A stretch of 41,021 nt of DNA from Desulfosporosinus sp. BRH_c37 (lineage in GTDB: Bacteria; Bacillota; Desulfitobacteriia; Desulfitobacteriales; Desulfitobacteriaceae): the NCBI GenBank assembly GCA_001516045.1, contig LOEW01000294.1, forward strand, positions 1 to 41,021. Reading direction: 5' to 3'. The notes below the pieces were generated by a model. The model was not told the DNA's origin. It did not search any database and saw only the letters and a program-made list of their open reading frames with translations. Of the stretch, positions 31,910 through 39,678 are shown one piece after another. The translations under genes were made by a program, and so were the position numbers. How positions within the stretch are numbered: the first letter of the stretch is position 1; each line of letters begins with the position of its first letter.

Positions 31910-32134
31910 TCATAAACCCCTAGCTCTCAGTTTAACGACAATATCATTGACGGTAACCACATTTAAAAAATCGTCTTCAGCAATGGTTATATTGAATTCA
32001 TCCTCCAGGTCCGAAAGAATCATCAACAAGTCTAATGAATCTAGCTTCAAGTCTTCAATCAAACGGCTTTCTAGGGTTATCGTAGATCCTCTTTTTAAAA
32101 GATGCTTTATTGTAAATATTACCCTGTCTTCCAT
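31910..32134 (-). CDS. Acyl carrier protein
   Basis: A 74-residue protein from ATG 32134, which has AAGGAAGGTG upstream. The in-frame ATG at 32215 overlaps the preceding gene and is not needed. The phosphopantetheine serine is S33 in LIEDLKLDSLDLLMILSDLE, followed by the acidic helix II of ACPs. It presents acyl chains as thioesters and is placed directly before the alpha-oxoamine synthase. The sequence differs from housekeeping AcpP (which usually has DSLD followed by V and an acidic C terminus), so a dedicated carrier is likely. No phosphopantetheinyl transferase gene is in the window. Confidence 0.9.
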   Translation of the reverse strand: MEDRVIFTIKHLLKRGSTITLESRLIEDLKLDSLDLLMILSDLEDEFNITIAEDDFLNVVTVNDIVVKLRARGL

Positions 32135-32165
32135 TTTCACTACACCTTCCTTCTTTAAAATAAAA

Positions 32166-33362
32166 TCATCTTTTGTAACACCGTGTTGGTTGCCCTGAAT
32201 CACACATAATAGCACAAATATTACAATTGACGCATTTGGCAGAATAGTTCCCGTCTTGCTCCAGCTTTTGTACTAGATTTGGTTCACAAATAAAGGGTCT
32301 GCACAGGCTGATAAAATCAACTAAGCCATTTTCTAAACACCCCCTCATTTCCGCTCCCTTCCGGAAACCACCTACACTTATGATAGGAATACCCGTTAAT
32401 GCTTTGGCAATTTTGGCATACTCAAGATTATAAGTAGGGAGAAAAGGCTTTAGTTTTATCCTCATCAAGCTGTAAACAAGAGCATTATGGAGCATTTCTC
32501 CAATCCCGTGGTTGGTTTTGAAGATAGGGTTATACTTTAAAACCACTTTAAGGGGTACAGCTCCGCGAAAAATATTCAGAGCATTATCCATTGTCCCATA
32601 ACTGATCTCTATGCCGTCCACTTTTTGGTCATCAAGGAATTGTATGAGGCTAACAAACTGCGCGGAGGTAAATCTGGTAAAAAAGTCATCACTCCCGCTT
32701 ACTTTGACTAACAAGGCAAAATCATCACCACACTTCTTCCTGATCTCCTCGATAACCATACTCAGGAACTTCGTACCTATGCTGCTTTGAGCATCAATAC
32801 CAAATTCATCGTTTCTATTGTTAATAGTAGGCAACAGAAACTGGTGAATAAGGTAGCCATGGGCAGCATGAATCTGGACACCGTCAAATCCGGCGGCTTT
32901 AGCATACTCCGCTGCTTCTCCAAACCGTTTGACCAGTAAATACACCTGTCGTGTCGACAACTCCCGAGGAAAACCCCTAAAATATAAAGACTTTTTATTG
33001 GATGCTCCCCAGACATCAAGTCCGGTTTCCTGTTTCCTGGTCTGTCTTCCAGTGTGGGCCAACTGCATAAAGATTTTACAGTCGAATTGGTGTACCTCAT
33101 CAGTAATTGGCAAAAAGTATTCAACCATTTCCTGACGATCTATTCCGACCTGACCCGGCTGCATCGCTTTTCCTTCGGGCGAGATATACGCAAAGCCCGT
33201 AATTATCCCTCCCACACCTCCAGAAGCCAATTTTGAATATAATTGACGGTATTCCGGTAGCGGATGGCCCTGGTAATCAGCCATTCCTTCAAAGGTCCCC
33301 GAACGGATAATCCTGTTTTTTAATTGGTAGGCACCAAGCGTTGCTGATTCAAATAAATTCAT
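32166..33362 (-). CDS. Old-yellow-enzyme-type NADH:flavin oxidoreductase with FeS site
   Basis: A 398-residue protein. An FMN TIM barrel starts LFESATLGAYQLKNRIIRS, with active-site residues in QLAHTGRQT and GFDGVQIHAAHGYLIHQFL. The C-terminal cysteine group C380-x2-C383-x3-C387-x7-C395 (CNICAIMC...C), with C377 just before, should bind a [4Fe-4S] cluster, as in 2,4-dienoyl-CoA reductase. It lacks the C-terminal NAD(P)H-binding half of that enzyme, so it needs a separate electron donor or a fused barrel-only cycle. Reduction of a C=C bond in the cluster product is the natural inference. It ends 31 nt before the ACP start. Confidence 0.88.
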   Translation of the reverse strand: MNLFESATLGAYQLKNRIIRSGTFEGMADYQGHPLPEYRQLYSKLASGGVGGIITGFAYISPEGKAMQPGQVGIDRQEMVEYFLPITDEVHQFDCKIFMQLAHTGRQTRKQETGLDVWGASNKKSLYFRGFPRELSTRQVYLLVKRFGEAAEYAKAAGFDGVQIHAAHGYLIHQFLLPTINNRNDEFGIDAQSSIGTKFLSMVIEEIRKKCGDDFALLVKVSGSDDFFTRFTSAQFVSLIQFLDDQKVDGIEISYGTMDNALNIFRGAVPLKVVLKYNPIFKTNHGIGEMLHNALVYSLMRIKLKPFLPTYNLEYAKIAKALTGIPIISVGGFRKGAEMRGCLENGLVDFISLCRPFICEPNLVQKLEQDGNYSAKCVNCNICAIMCDSGQPTRCYKR

Positions 33363-33474
33363 AACATCCCCCCGAATCGGTGTTCGTGGTTCGGATATCG
33401 AAAACCGAATTAGACCCTGGTTAAGTTCCTCTAAACTTCAGATAGAGTTGCACGATATTTGAAGTAGGTTTCCT
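33363..33474. other. Gap between ubiA-like and OYE genes with palindromic TTCGG repeat
   Basis: About 110 bp. GTTCGGATATCGAAAACCGAA can fold (TTCGG/CCGAA arms). The sequence also holds repeated TTCG units like those at 28598-28628. No promoter consensus was found. Confidence 0.35.
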
Positions 33475-34461
33475 TTATGATTTAGGATCGGTGTGTAAGT
33501 CAAATAAGAAGCCTACAAACATATATGAAACTAAAAAAAGGAGCATGGCCAGTTCGGTATTGAATAAAGCAATGAGGGTTGCCTGGCCGCAGATACAAGC
33601 CCGAAAATTAGCCACCAGAGAATAATAAGTTCTATCACCCTCTGGATTTTTAAAATAAAGATATCCGGTCCACAGTTCCAGAAAAAGCGTTAATCCAGCC
33701 AGAACGATAAACATATTATTGACCCTGGCTTCGATAAAATGATTAAAATAGAATAATGTAAAGATACCTGCAGGAAGAAAAGCAGAGATTGCGGCAAGAT
33801 ACCTGGACTTTTCGATTCCCAACAATACGATTATTGTCCGTTTATCTGCGGCCTTATCCCCTTCATAATCTTTGAAATAGGTATAAAAGGTCATCAAACC
33901 GTTCATTACTGCTACCAGGATCAGCACGGAAACTCGGCTGGATGTAAAATAGGGAGACGCAGTTGGACCAGCTGACAGAAACCCAAAGGCTGTACACGTG
34001 GAAATCATCAAGCCAAAGACAATATTACCGAAAATACCGTGACCCTTAGCGTATTCATAAACTACGTTTAATACTATTCCCAAAATTGCAGGAATAAGGG
34101 CAATTGGTTCCAAATAAGTGTATGTAATTAATAAAGTCGAGGTCAGCAGAGCTCCCGTTAAAGCTAGTGCTTTTCCAGGATCCAGTTCACCTGTGACCAT
34201 GGGACGGTGCGGCGCATTGACCCTATCTTCTTTTAAGCCCAGGTAGTCATTGATTATCTGGTTAATGCCCCAACTTAGAAAAAGCATGATCAGCACTACC
34301 GCCTTCTTTTCTGTTGTCGGAACCAGTTCAACTGTCTGAAAAGGAGATTGGGCGATATATTCGTAAAAAGCCATCCCAATCCAACCCGTTATCCCGGTCA
34401 CAAAAGCGTAATATAGCCTCATTGATTTGATATAAGCCCTGAGAAATTTCAACACTTTCAT
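33475..34461 (-). CDS. UbiA-family membrane prenyltransferase
   Basis: About 328 residues with eight or nine hydrophobic helices. The first prenyl-diphosphate motif is INDYLGLKEDRVNAPHRPMV (N71, D72, D79), where the usual central aspartate of NDxxDxxxD is glycine (G75). The second motif YFKDYEGDKAADKRT is intact. Such enzymes attach an isoprenoid chain to an aromatic ring, quinone precursor or glycerol-type acceptor. The start ATG 34461 shares a base with the TGA of the XRE gene. The acceptor here is unknown. No polyprenyl synthase gene is in the window, so the prenyl donor would come from general metabolism. Confidence 0.9.
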   Translation of the reverse strand: MKVLKFLRAYIKSMRLYYAFVTGITGWIGMAFYEYIAQSPFQTVELVPTTEKKAVVLIMLFLSWGINQIINDYLGLKEDRVNAPHRPMVTGELDPGKALALTGALLTSTLLITYTYLEPIALIPAILGIVLNVVYEYAKGHGIFGNIVFGLMISTCTAFGFLSAGPTASPYFTSSRVSVLILVAVMNGLMTFYTYFKDYEGDKAADKRTIIVLLGIEKSRYLAAISAFLPAGIFTLFYFNHFIEARVNNMFIVLAGLTLFLELWTGYLYFKNPEGDRTYYSLVANFRACICGQATLIALFNTELAMLLFLVSYMFVGFLFDLHTDPKS

Positions 34462-34919
34462 CAAACCCCACAATTCTCTGAAATCTCCTGTAGCCTCTTT
34501 TTGATATACTCATAATCAAAGGAAGAACAAATTCTTCGTTCCTGACTATCTAAAATTCTATAGTGCTCGGAAATTATATTTTGCTGGATTCGGAATTCAT
34601 CAGTTAACTTAATATTAACCCACCATACTTTTCCCCCCAGAGTTTTTTTGTTACTTTCATAACCAGTGAAGGCTAAAGAAAGAATAACATCTTGAGTATC
34701 CCCCCCAAAGGTCATCTCCAAAACTTCACTATTTCTAAAAATGGTACACAAGGATATTGCACCAGACCAGCTAAGAGAGGAACGGCCTTTTTCAATCTGA
34801 ACCAGGGTTTTTTTGGATATACCTAGTATTTCGGCCATTTTATCCTGGGTATATCCGCTTTCAATGCGAATAAGTTTTAACTTTTGAGAGGCTATGTTTA
34901 TGAAATCAAGTCTCGTCAT
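34461..34919 (-). CDS. XRE-type helix-turn-helix regulator
   Basis: A 152-residue protein. The N-terminal DNA-binding domain reads LKLIRIESGYTQDKMAEILG then ISKKTLVQIEKGRSS, the standard Cro/C1 fold. A C-terminal domain of about 90 residues (GGKVWWVNIKLTDEFRIQQN) is not recognised. It is the first gene of the ten-gene cluster and is translationally coupled to the UbiA gene. Ribosome site AAAGGGGTGA. A near-perfect inverted repeat covers its promoter -10 region, which suggests autoregulation and control of the whole cluster. Confidence 0.87.
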   Translation of the reverse strand: MTRLDFINIASQKLKLIRIESGYTQDKMAEILGISKKTLVQIEKGRSSLSWSGAISLCTIFRNSEVLEMTFGGDTQDVILSLAFTGYESNKKTLGGKVWWVNIKLTDEFRIQQNIISEHYRILDSQERRICSSFDYEYIKKRLQEISENCGV

Positions 34920-34941
34920 AGGAAATCACCCCTTTAGGGTA

Positions 34942-34969
34942 ATATTACACTATTTGTGTTATATGTAAA
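34942..34969 (-). promoter_or_regulatory. Promoter and overlapping operator of the ten-gene cluster
   Basis: On the reverse strand TTTACA (34969-34964) and TAATAT (34947-34942) are 16 nt apart. ATATTACAC (34942-34950) and GTGTTATAT (34956-34964) form an 8-of-9 inverted repeat with a 5-bp spacer that spans -10 to -35, a fitting XRE operator. Confidence 0.6.
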
Positions 34970-35004
34970 TAGCAAATAATTTCTAATTGCTGTTTCATTA
35001 AGGA

Positions 35005-35036
35005 ACAAGGCTAGAAGTTAATACTTCCAGCCTTGT
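35005..35036 (-). terminator. Terminator overlapping the 3' end of the metalloprotease gene
   Basis: ACAAGGCT.GAAGT (35005-35018) pairs with ACTTC.AGCCTTGT (35023-35036), with one mismatch and a 4-nt loop that contains part of the stop codon. On the minus strand TTCCTTAATG follows. It separates the protease from the XRE promoter. Confidence 0.65.
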
Positions 35037-35887
35037 GGGAAAGGTGCAAATGATGATGCTAGTTCACTAATGAGTTCGTAAGTCGAGGGTGCTTTTTCTT
35101 TTAATTTCTCTTTTAATTCACAATTATAAAAGTACATAACAAACGATTCAGCAAAATACTCGTCTGCGTATTTATTCACATAATCAAAGATACTGGCATC
35201 AGAGAATAAATTGAATACTTCCTCCCTCCATATTTTATGGAAAGAATCATTCTTTGACATGTAATTAAATACACAATCTACCGCATGACCCGTTTCATGT
35301 AATTCTAAATTAATGGTTCCCTCTGTTTGCTCGCTATAGCCTATCTTGACTACCACATTTGGATATCCTCCAAGCCCAGATAGATCATCCCACGTCATAC
35401 CCGTACCTTCATACCCTCTAGGTATAACTCCTTTCAAATAAGCGTATTCCGGCTCATCGGTAAGTATCCCTTTAATCAGTTTGATTTTCTCACCGGAAAT
35501 CAATAATTTATCTAAAATACAATCCGGAATTTTAGATAAATTATTGATCATCCTACTAGCAGCATCCTTATCATATTCTCCACTAGGTAACACTACCAAC
35601 TTCAGTAAAATCTTAGAGTTGATTAATTGTGCTAATGGGGCAGCAGCTAAAGTATCAAGAAAGTTATCTTCATGAGCCCAGATTTCATAATCAGAATATG
35701 AGCATTCCGCTCTGATTTCTGAAGTGGTTTTAATATATTTCTTATATCCGTCTTTGCCAGAAGTTAGAGGAGGAAAGCTTAATTGACTACTAAAAACTAA
35801 TATAGAAAATATGATCACAATTAGGGTTCCTGTTTTTAATTGTTTAGCTCCAATTTCCAGAAGATATTCATCATTCACTAAGATCAC
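35018..35887 (-). CDS. Secreted ATLF/M34-type zinc metalloprotease (Pro-Pro endopeptidase-like)
   Basis: About 289 residues. An N-terminal signal or anchor (KTGTLIVIIFSILVFSSQLS) is followed by a domain resembling the anthrax lethal factor C-terminal family (ATLF, peptidase M34). Evidence: a zinc motif LHETGHAVD with a downstream glutamate in YADEYFAESFVMYF, and YPNVVVKIGYSEQ before the motif. Clostridial relatives (PPEPs) cut Pro-Pro bonds of surface proteins. The exact specificity here is unknown. GTG start 35887 has AAGGA 5 nt upstream. The coding region holds a perfect 20-bp inverted repeat. It is a single-gene unit between the lipid-like cluster and trkA, with its own terminator. Confidence 0.82.
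   Translation of the reverse strand: MILVNDEYLLEIGAKQLKTGTLIVIIFSILVFSSQLSFPPLTSGKDGYKKYIKTTSEIRAECSYSDYEIWAHEDNFLDTLAAAPLAQLINSKILLKLVVLPSGEYDKDAASRMINNLSKIPDCILDKLLISGEKIKLIKGILTDEPEYAYLKGVIPRGYEGTGMTWDDLSGLGGYPNVVVKIGYSEQTEGTINLELHETGHAVDCVFNYMSKNDSFHKIWREEVFNLFSDASIFDYVNKYADEYFAESFVMYFYNCELKEKLKEKAPSTYELISELASSFAPFPQGWKY
35499..35548. repeat. Perfect 20-bp inverted repeat within the metalloprotease coding sequence
   Basis: ATCAATAATTTATCTAAAAT (35499-35518) is exactly complementary to 35529-35548 around a 10-nt loop. It encodes INNLSKI...ILDKLLI in the protease. Such a stem is rare inside a coding sequence. Confidence 0.9.
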
Positions 35888-36138
35888 AAGCTTCCTTATA
35901 ATATTCTTAGTACAGATATCTTTGGGGATGAAGTCTATTAAAATGAGGGGTCATCATCATAAATATGCTAAGGAATTGAAACGTGCTCCTAAATCATGAT
36001 TATTCGACTAATACCATTATATGTGATGTTATTATGACCTTCAAGCTAATATTTCGACGGATCAATTACACTTCCTATAAAATCCTACAAATTATGAAGA
36101 CCTTTCGTCATTACGTACAACTAGGCAAGAAAATATCA
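35888..36138. other. Intergenic DNA left of repeat copy C
   Basis: About 250 bp upstream of the protease gene. No convincing sigma-A promoter, gene or hairpin was found. Several short frames exist, one running into the repeat, but none has a ribosome site plus plausible protein features. Confidence 0.4.
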
Positions 36139-36256
36139 AGTGAACTCGTTCAACTAAAGTTGAACATCGAGTCTTCGGTGGGGGAGTCTACCCCCACCTA
36201 AGCAGAGTACGGGGTACCACTCCCACTTGAAGAAGTGGGAGTTTACGATTGGATAA
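36139..36256 (+). mobile_element. Hairpin-rich non-autonomous repeat, copy C (118 bp)
   Basis: It starts AGTGAACTCGTTCAACTAAA and ends TTACGATTGGATAA, with the three hairpins GTTCAAC/GTTGAAC, TTCGGTGGGGG/CCCCCACCTAAG (one arm mutated) and CACTCCCACTT/AAGTGGGAGT. It is nearly the same as copy A in the opposite orientation and lies 30 bp upstream of the trkA promoter. Confidence 0.75.
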
Positions 36257-36285
36257 ATGAAGTTTTAGAATTACAAAAATAATTA

Positions 36286-36314
36286 TTGACGGATTTAGGC
36301 GGAAGGCATATAGT
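36286..36314 (+). promoter_or_regulatory. Sigma-A promoter of the trkA-trkH operon
   Basis: TTGACG (36286-36291) and TATAGT (36309-36314) are 17 nt apart, giving a leader of about 100 nt before trkA. Confidence 0.65.
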
Positions 36315-36420
36315 GACATACATCGAGTCAATCAAAAGACGATTATTAGTTCACTCGGCTTGTTTTATGAGAAAATGCGACAGAATGATTATATGATATT
36401 TCAATGGGGGTGCATTTATT

Positions 36421-37767
36421 ATGCGCGTCGTTATTGTGGGAGCAGGCAAATTAGGTTTTAGCCTCGCTGAGCGCTTAGCCAAAGAGGAGCACGAAGTGAT
36501 CGTAATCGAACAAGATGAAGAACGCCGTTTGATCGTGCAAAATGGTTTAGATGTCCTGGCTATAGGCGGAAATGGGACAAACCCACAATTTCTAACCAAC
36601 TCTGTGGCCAAAGATGCCGATCTACTAGTCGCAGTAACTGATAGCGATGAAGTTAACATGATTGCTTGCATGGCTGCCAAAAAAATTGGAATACCTCAGA
36701 CAATTGCGAGGGTGCGAAACCAGGAATATGCTGCCGTCGCGGATCAATTTAACTTTAATGAATCCTTGGGTATCGATTTGGCGATTAATCCGGAAATGAC
36801 AACTGCTATTGAAATCAGCCGAATCCTTCTCACACCGGCTGCTTTAGCTGTAGAGGACTTTGCCGATGGAAAGGTTCGCTTATTGGAGGTAAAGATTAAT
36901 CCGGAATCAGAGCTTGTAAACATTCCTTTACAAAAACTGACCCTCCCGCCTCATATTTTGGTCGCTGGTATTTTACGCCAAAACATAATGATCATTCCTC
37001 ACGGCGAAGATTTTCTGCTCCCCTTGGATAATGTGTTCTTCGTTGGTGGGGCTGTCGCCATAGAAAAATTCGGTAAACAATTCGCCGATAAGAAATCCAA
37101 AATAGAGCGGGTCATGATCATCGGAGCTGGCCGAATAGGACGTCATCTGGCCAAAATTCTGGTTAATGCGGGCTTGTCTGTAAAAGTCATTGACAAGAAC
37201 CGAGAACGTTGTCGGGATTTAGCCGACCGTTTGGGTAAGGGTCTGGTCCTCTGCGGCGAAGGTACTGATATTGATCTTTTAGTTGAAGAAGGAGTAGGAG
37301 AGGCAGATGCCGTTGTCTGTCTCACTGATGATGATAAACTCAATTTGCTCTTGGCCCTTTTAGCCAAGAATCTAGGTGCTCAGAAAACAATTGTCCGAGT
37401 GGGACGCTCAGACTATATGTCTTTAATGGGCAAAGTCGGGGTTGATGTCGTCTTATCTCCAAGACTCTTAACCGCAGGCGTCATTTTGCGCCAAGTGCGC
37501 CGCGGTAACATTGTGGCGGTCACTCTTCTGGAAGGTGCTAAAGCGGAGGCCATGGAAATTCTTGTTTCTGCGAACTGCCAAATTGCCGGTAAAAAACTTA
37601 AGAACCTAAAATTTCCTCGTAACTCCTTGGTTGGCGCCTTAATTCATGGAGAAGAGGTCTGTGTTCCTAATGGCGAAACCAGCCTCCATGGAGGCGACAG
37701 GGTCGTCGTCTTTACGCTCCCAGACATTGTCAAGAAAGTCGGAAAATACTTTGAAAGTAGGATCTGA
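36421..37767 (+). CDS. trkA: Trk potassium uptake regulatory subunit TrkA
   Basis: A 448-residue cytoplasmic protein with the duplicated RCK layout. First TrkA-N Rossmann domain: RVVIVGAGKLGFSLAERL, with an acidic ribose-binding end VIVIEQDEE. TrkA-C (about 135-220) follows. Second TrkA-N: RVMIIGAGRIGRHLAKIL with KVIDKNRERC. Second TrkA-C (about 365-448). It binds NAD(H) or nucleotides and gates the TrkH channel encoded 2 nt downstream. GGGGGTG precedes the ATG. The two-RCK form is the standard Trk-type rather than the single-RCK KtrA. Confidence 0.95.
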   Translation: MRVVIVGAGKLGFSLAERLAKEEHEVIVIEQDEERRLIVQNGLDVLAIGGNGTNPQFLTNSVAKDADLLVAVTDSDEVNMIACMAAKKIGIPQTIARVRNQEYAAVADQFNFNESLGIDLAINPEMTTAIEISRILLTPAALAVEDFADGKVRLLEVKINPESELVNIPLQKLTLPPHILVAGILRQNIMIIPHGEDFLLPLDNVFFVGGAVAIEKFGKQFADKKSKIERVMIIGAGRIGRHLAKILVNAGLSVKVIDKNRERCRDLADRLGKGLVLCGEGTDIDLLVEEGVGEADAVVCLTDDDKLNLLLALLAKNLGAQKTIVRVGRSDYMSLMGKVGVDVVLSPRLLTAGVILRQVRRGNIVAVTLLEGAKAEAMEILVSANCQIAGKKLKNLKFPRNSLVGALIHGEEVCVPNGETSLHGGDRVVVFTLPDIVKKVGKYFESRI

Positions 37768-37769
37768 AA

Positions 37770-39224
37770 ATGAACTTTCGGTTGATAGAGAGCGTATTAG
37801 GCTGGCTGTTATTGGTTTACGCGGCAATAATGGGTATTCCTTTCTTTTGCGCACTTCTAGAAAAAGAGTCCAGCAGTGTGCCTTTTCTTATAACGATTGC
37901 TCTTACAGGTGTTGTCGGTTTTGTTCTTACCAAGCATGGACATAAAGAAGGCCGGATGGGGATTCGAGAAGGTTTTGCTATTGTATCTGGGGCTTGGATT
38001 TTGACTTCGCTTTCCGGTGCGCTTCCTTTTTACCTCTCCACTGCCGTCCCTTCTTATCTAGACGGGGTATTCGAAACCGTTTCCGGCCTGACCACCACAG
38101 GCGCAAGTGTCATAGACAATGTCGAAGTCCTCTCCAAGAGCATATTGCTATGGCGCAGTTTAACCCATTGGCTTGGAGGCATGGGCATCATTGTTCTGTT
38201 TATCGTTTTTTTGCCCAAAATCGGGGCAGGTGCTGTACATCTCTTCAATGCCGAAGTCCCTGGTCCAATGGCGGAAAGAGTATTACCACGGATTAGGGAT
38301 AACGCCACAAGGCTTTGGCAGATTTATGTCGGATTAACCGTATTAGAAATAGTCTTGTTAATGCTTGCAGGAATGTCATGGTTTGATTCCGTTAATCATT
38401 CCTTCGCCACAATGGCGACAGGCGGATTCTCCACTAAGAATTCAAGTATTATGTATTACAACAATTCCCTAATTGAATTAATTATTATAGTCTTTATGAT
38501 TATCGCCGGAGGAAACTTTGGGCTATATTTCCTAGCTTGGAGCCGAGGCTTGAAACATATCTGGCGGGATACGGAATTTCGCATATACCTGTCAATTATT
38601 GCAATCGCCACCCTAGCCATCTCGCTGAGTTTATGGCTTGTCGAGAATAAGGAGATCGTTTCCTCGTTACGACTAGCTCTGTTTCAGGTGGCCTCAATTA
38701 TGACAACTACAGGGTTTGCTTCAGACGATTTTAACAAGTGGCCTTCACTGGCAAAAATTGTCCTGATATTATTAATGTTTATTGGCGGGAGCGCCGGATC
38801 AACTGCTGGCGGCATTAAAGTAGCACGGATGATCTTGTTGATGAAACTGGGTTGGGCCGAACTAAGGCGGGCCGTTCACCCCCGCGCTGTAACAAGTATT
38901 AATTATGGTGGAAAGCATGTCGATTCGCTCAGGCTTAATACTGTGGCGGTCTTTTTCTTCCTCTTTATGACCATTTTTGCTTTAGCAGCTATTTTACTTT
39001 CTGCCACTGGTTTAGAGCCCTTTGACGCAATGAGTGCCGCTGCGGCTACCCTTGGTAATGTCGGTCCAGGATTTGGGGTGGTCGGACCGACAACCACTTA
39101 TTCCTCAATCAATGCTTTTGGAGAGGTGGTCTTGATCTTCTGTATGCTACTTGGCCGCTTGGAACTTTTTACGCTATTGGTTGTGCTCCAACCGGAGTTC
39201 TGGCGTTCACGTAAAAGTTGGTAG
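37770..39224 (+). CDS. trkH: Trk/Ktr potassium channel subunit TrkH
   Basis: A 484-residue integral membrane protein with four repeated M1-P-M2 units. Selectivity-filter loops are visible: [36 protein letters not shown] and [13 protein letters not shown]. The sequence [15 protein letters not shown] is the conserved cytoplasmic-side element. It transports K+ (possibly with Na+ or H+) under control of TrkA. The operon is closed by a strong hairpin at 39278-39313. Confidence 0.95.
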   Translation: MNFRLIESVLGWLLLVYAAIMGIPFFCALLEKESSSVPFLITIALTGVVGFVLTKHGHKEGRMGIREGFAIVSGAWILTSLSGALPFYLSTAVPSYLDGVFETVSGLTTTGASVIDNVEVLSKSILLWRSLTHWLGGMGIIVLFIVFLPKIGAGAVHLFNAEVPGPMAERVLPRIRDNATRLWQIYVGLTVLEIVLLMLAGMSWFDSVNHSFATMATGGFSTKNSSIMYYNNSLIELIIIVFMIIAGGNFGLYFLAWSRGLKHIWRDTEFRIYLSIIAIATLAISLSLWLVENKEIVSSLRLALFQVASIMTTTGFASDDFNKWPSLAKIVLILLMFIGGSAGSTAGGIKVARMILLMKLGWAELRRAVHPRAVTSINYGGKHVDSLRLNTVAVFFFLFMTIFALAAILLSATGLEPFDAMSAAAATLGNVGPGFGVVGPTTTYSSINAFGEVVLIFCMLLGRLELFTLLVVLQPEFWRSRKSW

Positions 39225-39277
39225 AAAAACTTTTATCAGTGGCGCCGCGCAGCGGCATGGAGGTCTGATAAGTATAA

Positions 39278-39313
39278 AAAGAGCCTTACACCAATAGCGG
39301 TGGAAGGCTCTTT
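39278..39313 (+). terminator. Terminator of trkAH
   Basis: AAAGAGCCTT.CACC (39278-39292) pairs with GGTG.AAGGCTCTTT (39299-39313) around a 6-nt loop. TCTAAAA follows. It lies between convergent transcription units and may serve both. Confidence 0.8.
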
Positions 39314-39376
39314 CTAAAATGATTGCCGAGGTATAAAAGTATAAAGGCATACAGCTCATCAATTTACAAATTCGGT

Positions 39377-39631
39377 TCAAATTCCTTGAGCCGAATTTTT
39401 TCTTGTTAAATTCATTCGTTGAATGTGACAGCTATAGGAATTTCTCGATTTTGTCAAGATATCTATCCATTCTTCGTTAGAAAACAAGGTTGTCATCTGG
39501 GTTCGGTCCCCTAATAATAAAAAATATTGACTAGGATAATCCGCCTCAATCACATCCAAAATGCCTTCTGGAAAATCCTGAACATAATTGTTTTTATGAC
39601 GTTTTCGTTTATAATTAGCTAAATCATTCAT
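39377..39631 (-). CDS. Small protein of unknown function downstream of nspC
   Basis: About 84 residues from ATG 39631 (MNDLANYKRKRHKNNYV), chosen because GGTGAGGA lies 5 nt upstream. The frame is open up to ATG 39682, which overlaps the nspC stop (ATGA) but has no ribosome site. A basic N terminus is followed by FPEGILDVIEADYPSQYFLL, a hydrophobic strand-like segment, and a polar tail. I do not recognise the family. Linkage to nspC suggests a shared transcript, but no polyamine-related motif is visible. Confidence 0.6.
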   Translation of the reverse strand: MNDLANYKRKRHKNNYVQDFPEGILDVIEADYPSQYFLLLGDRTQMTTLFSNEEWIDILTKSRNSYSCHIQRMNLTRKNSAQGI

Positions 39632-39678
39632 AAAATTCCTCACCAATTGGTTGTATTTTAATCGTAGCAACCAATTTC

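Noticed and set aside
24946..34919. Calling the ten-gene block a sphingolipid operon
   Set aside because: No ceramide synthase-like gene is seen, and the prenyltransferase, OYE and radical SAM genes do not belong to known sphingolipid routes. The oxoamine synthase cannot be separated from BioF/KBL by eye alone.
35983..36201. Plus-strand 72-codon frame upstream of trkA
   Set aside because: It runs into repeat copy C, whose translation supplies its C-terminal third, and there is no ribosome site. It is read-through of the mobile repeat.
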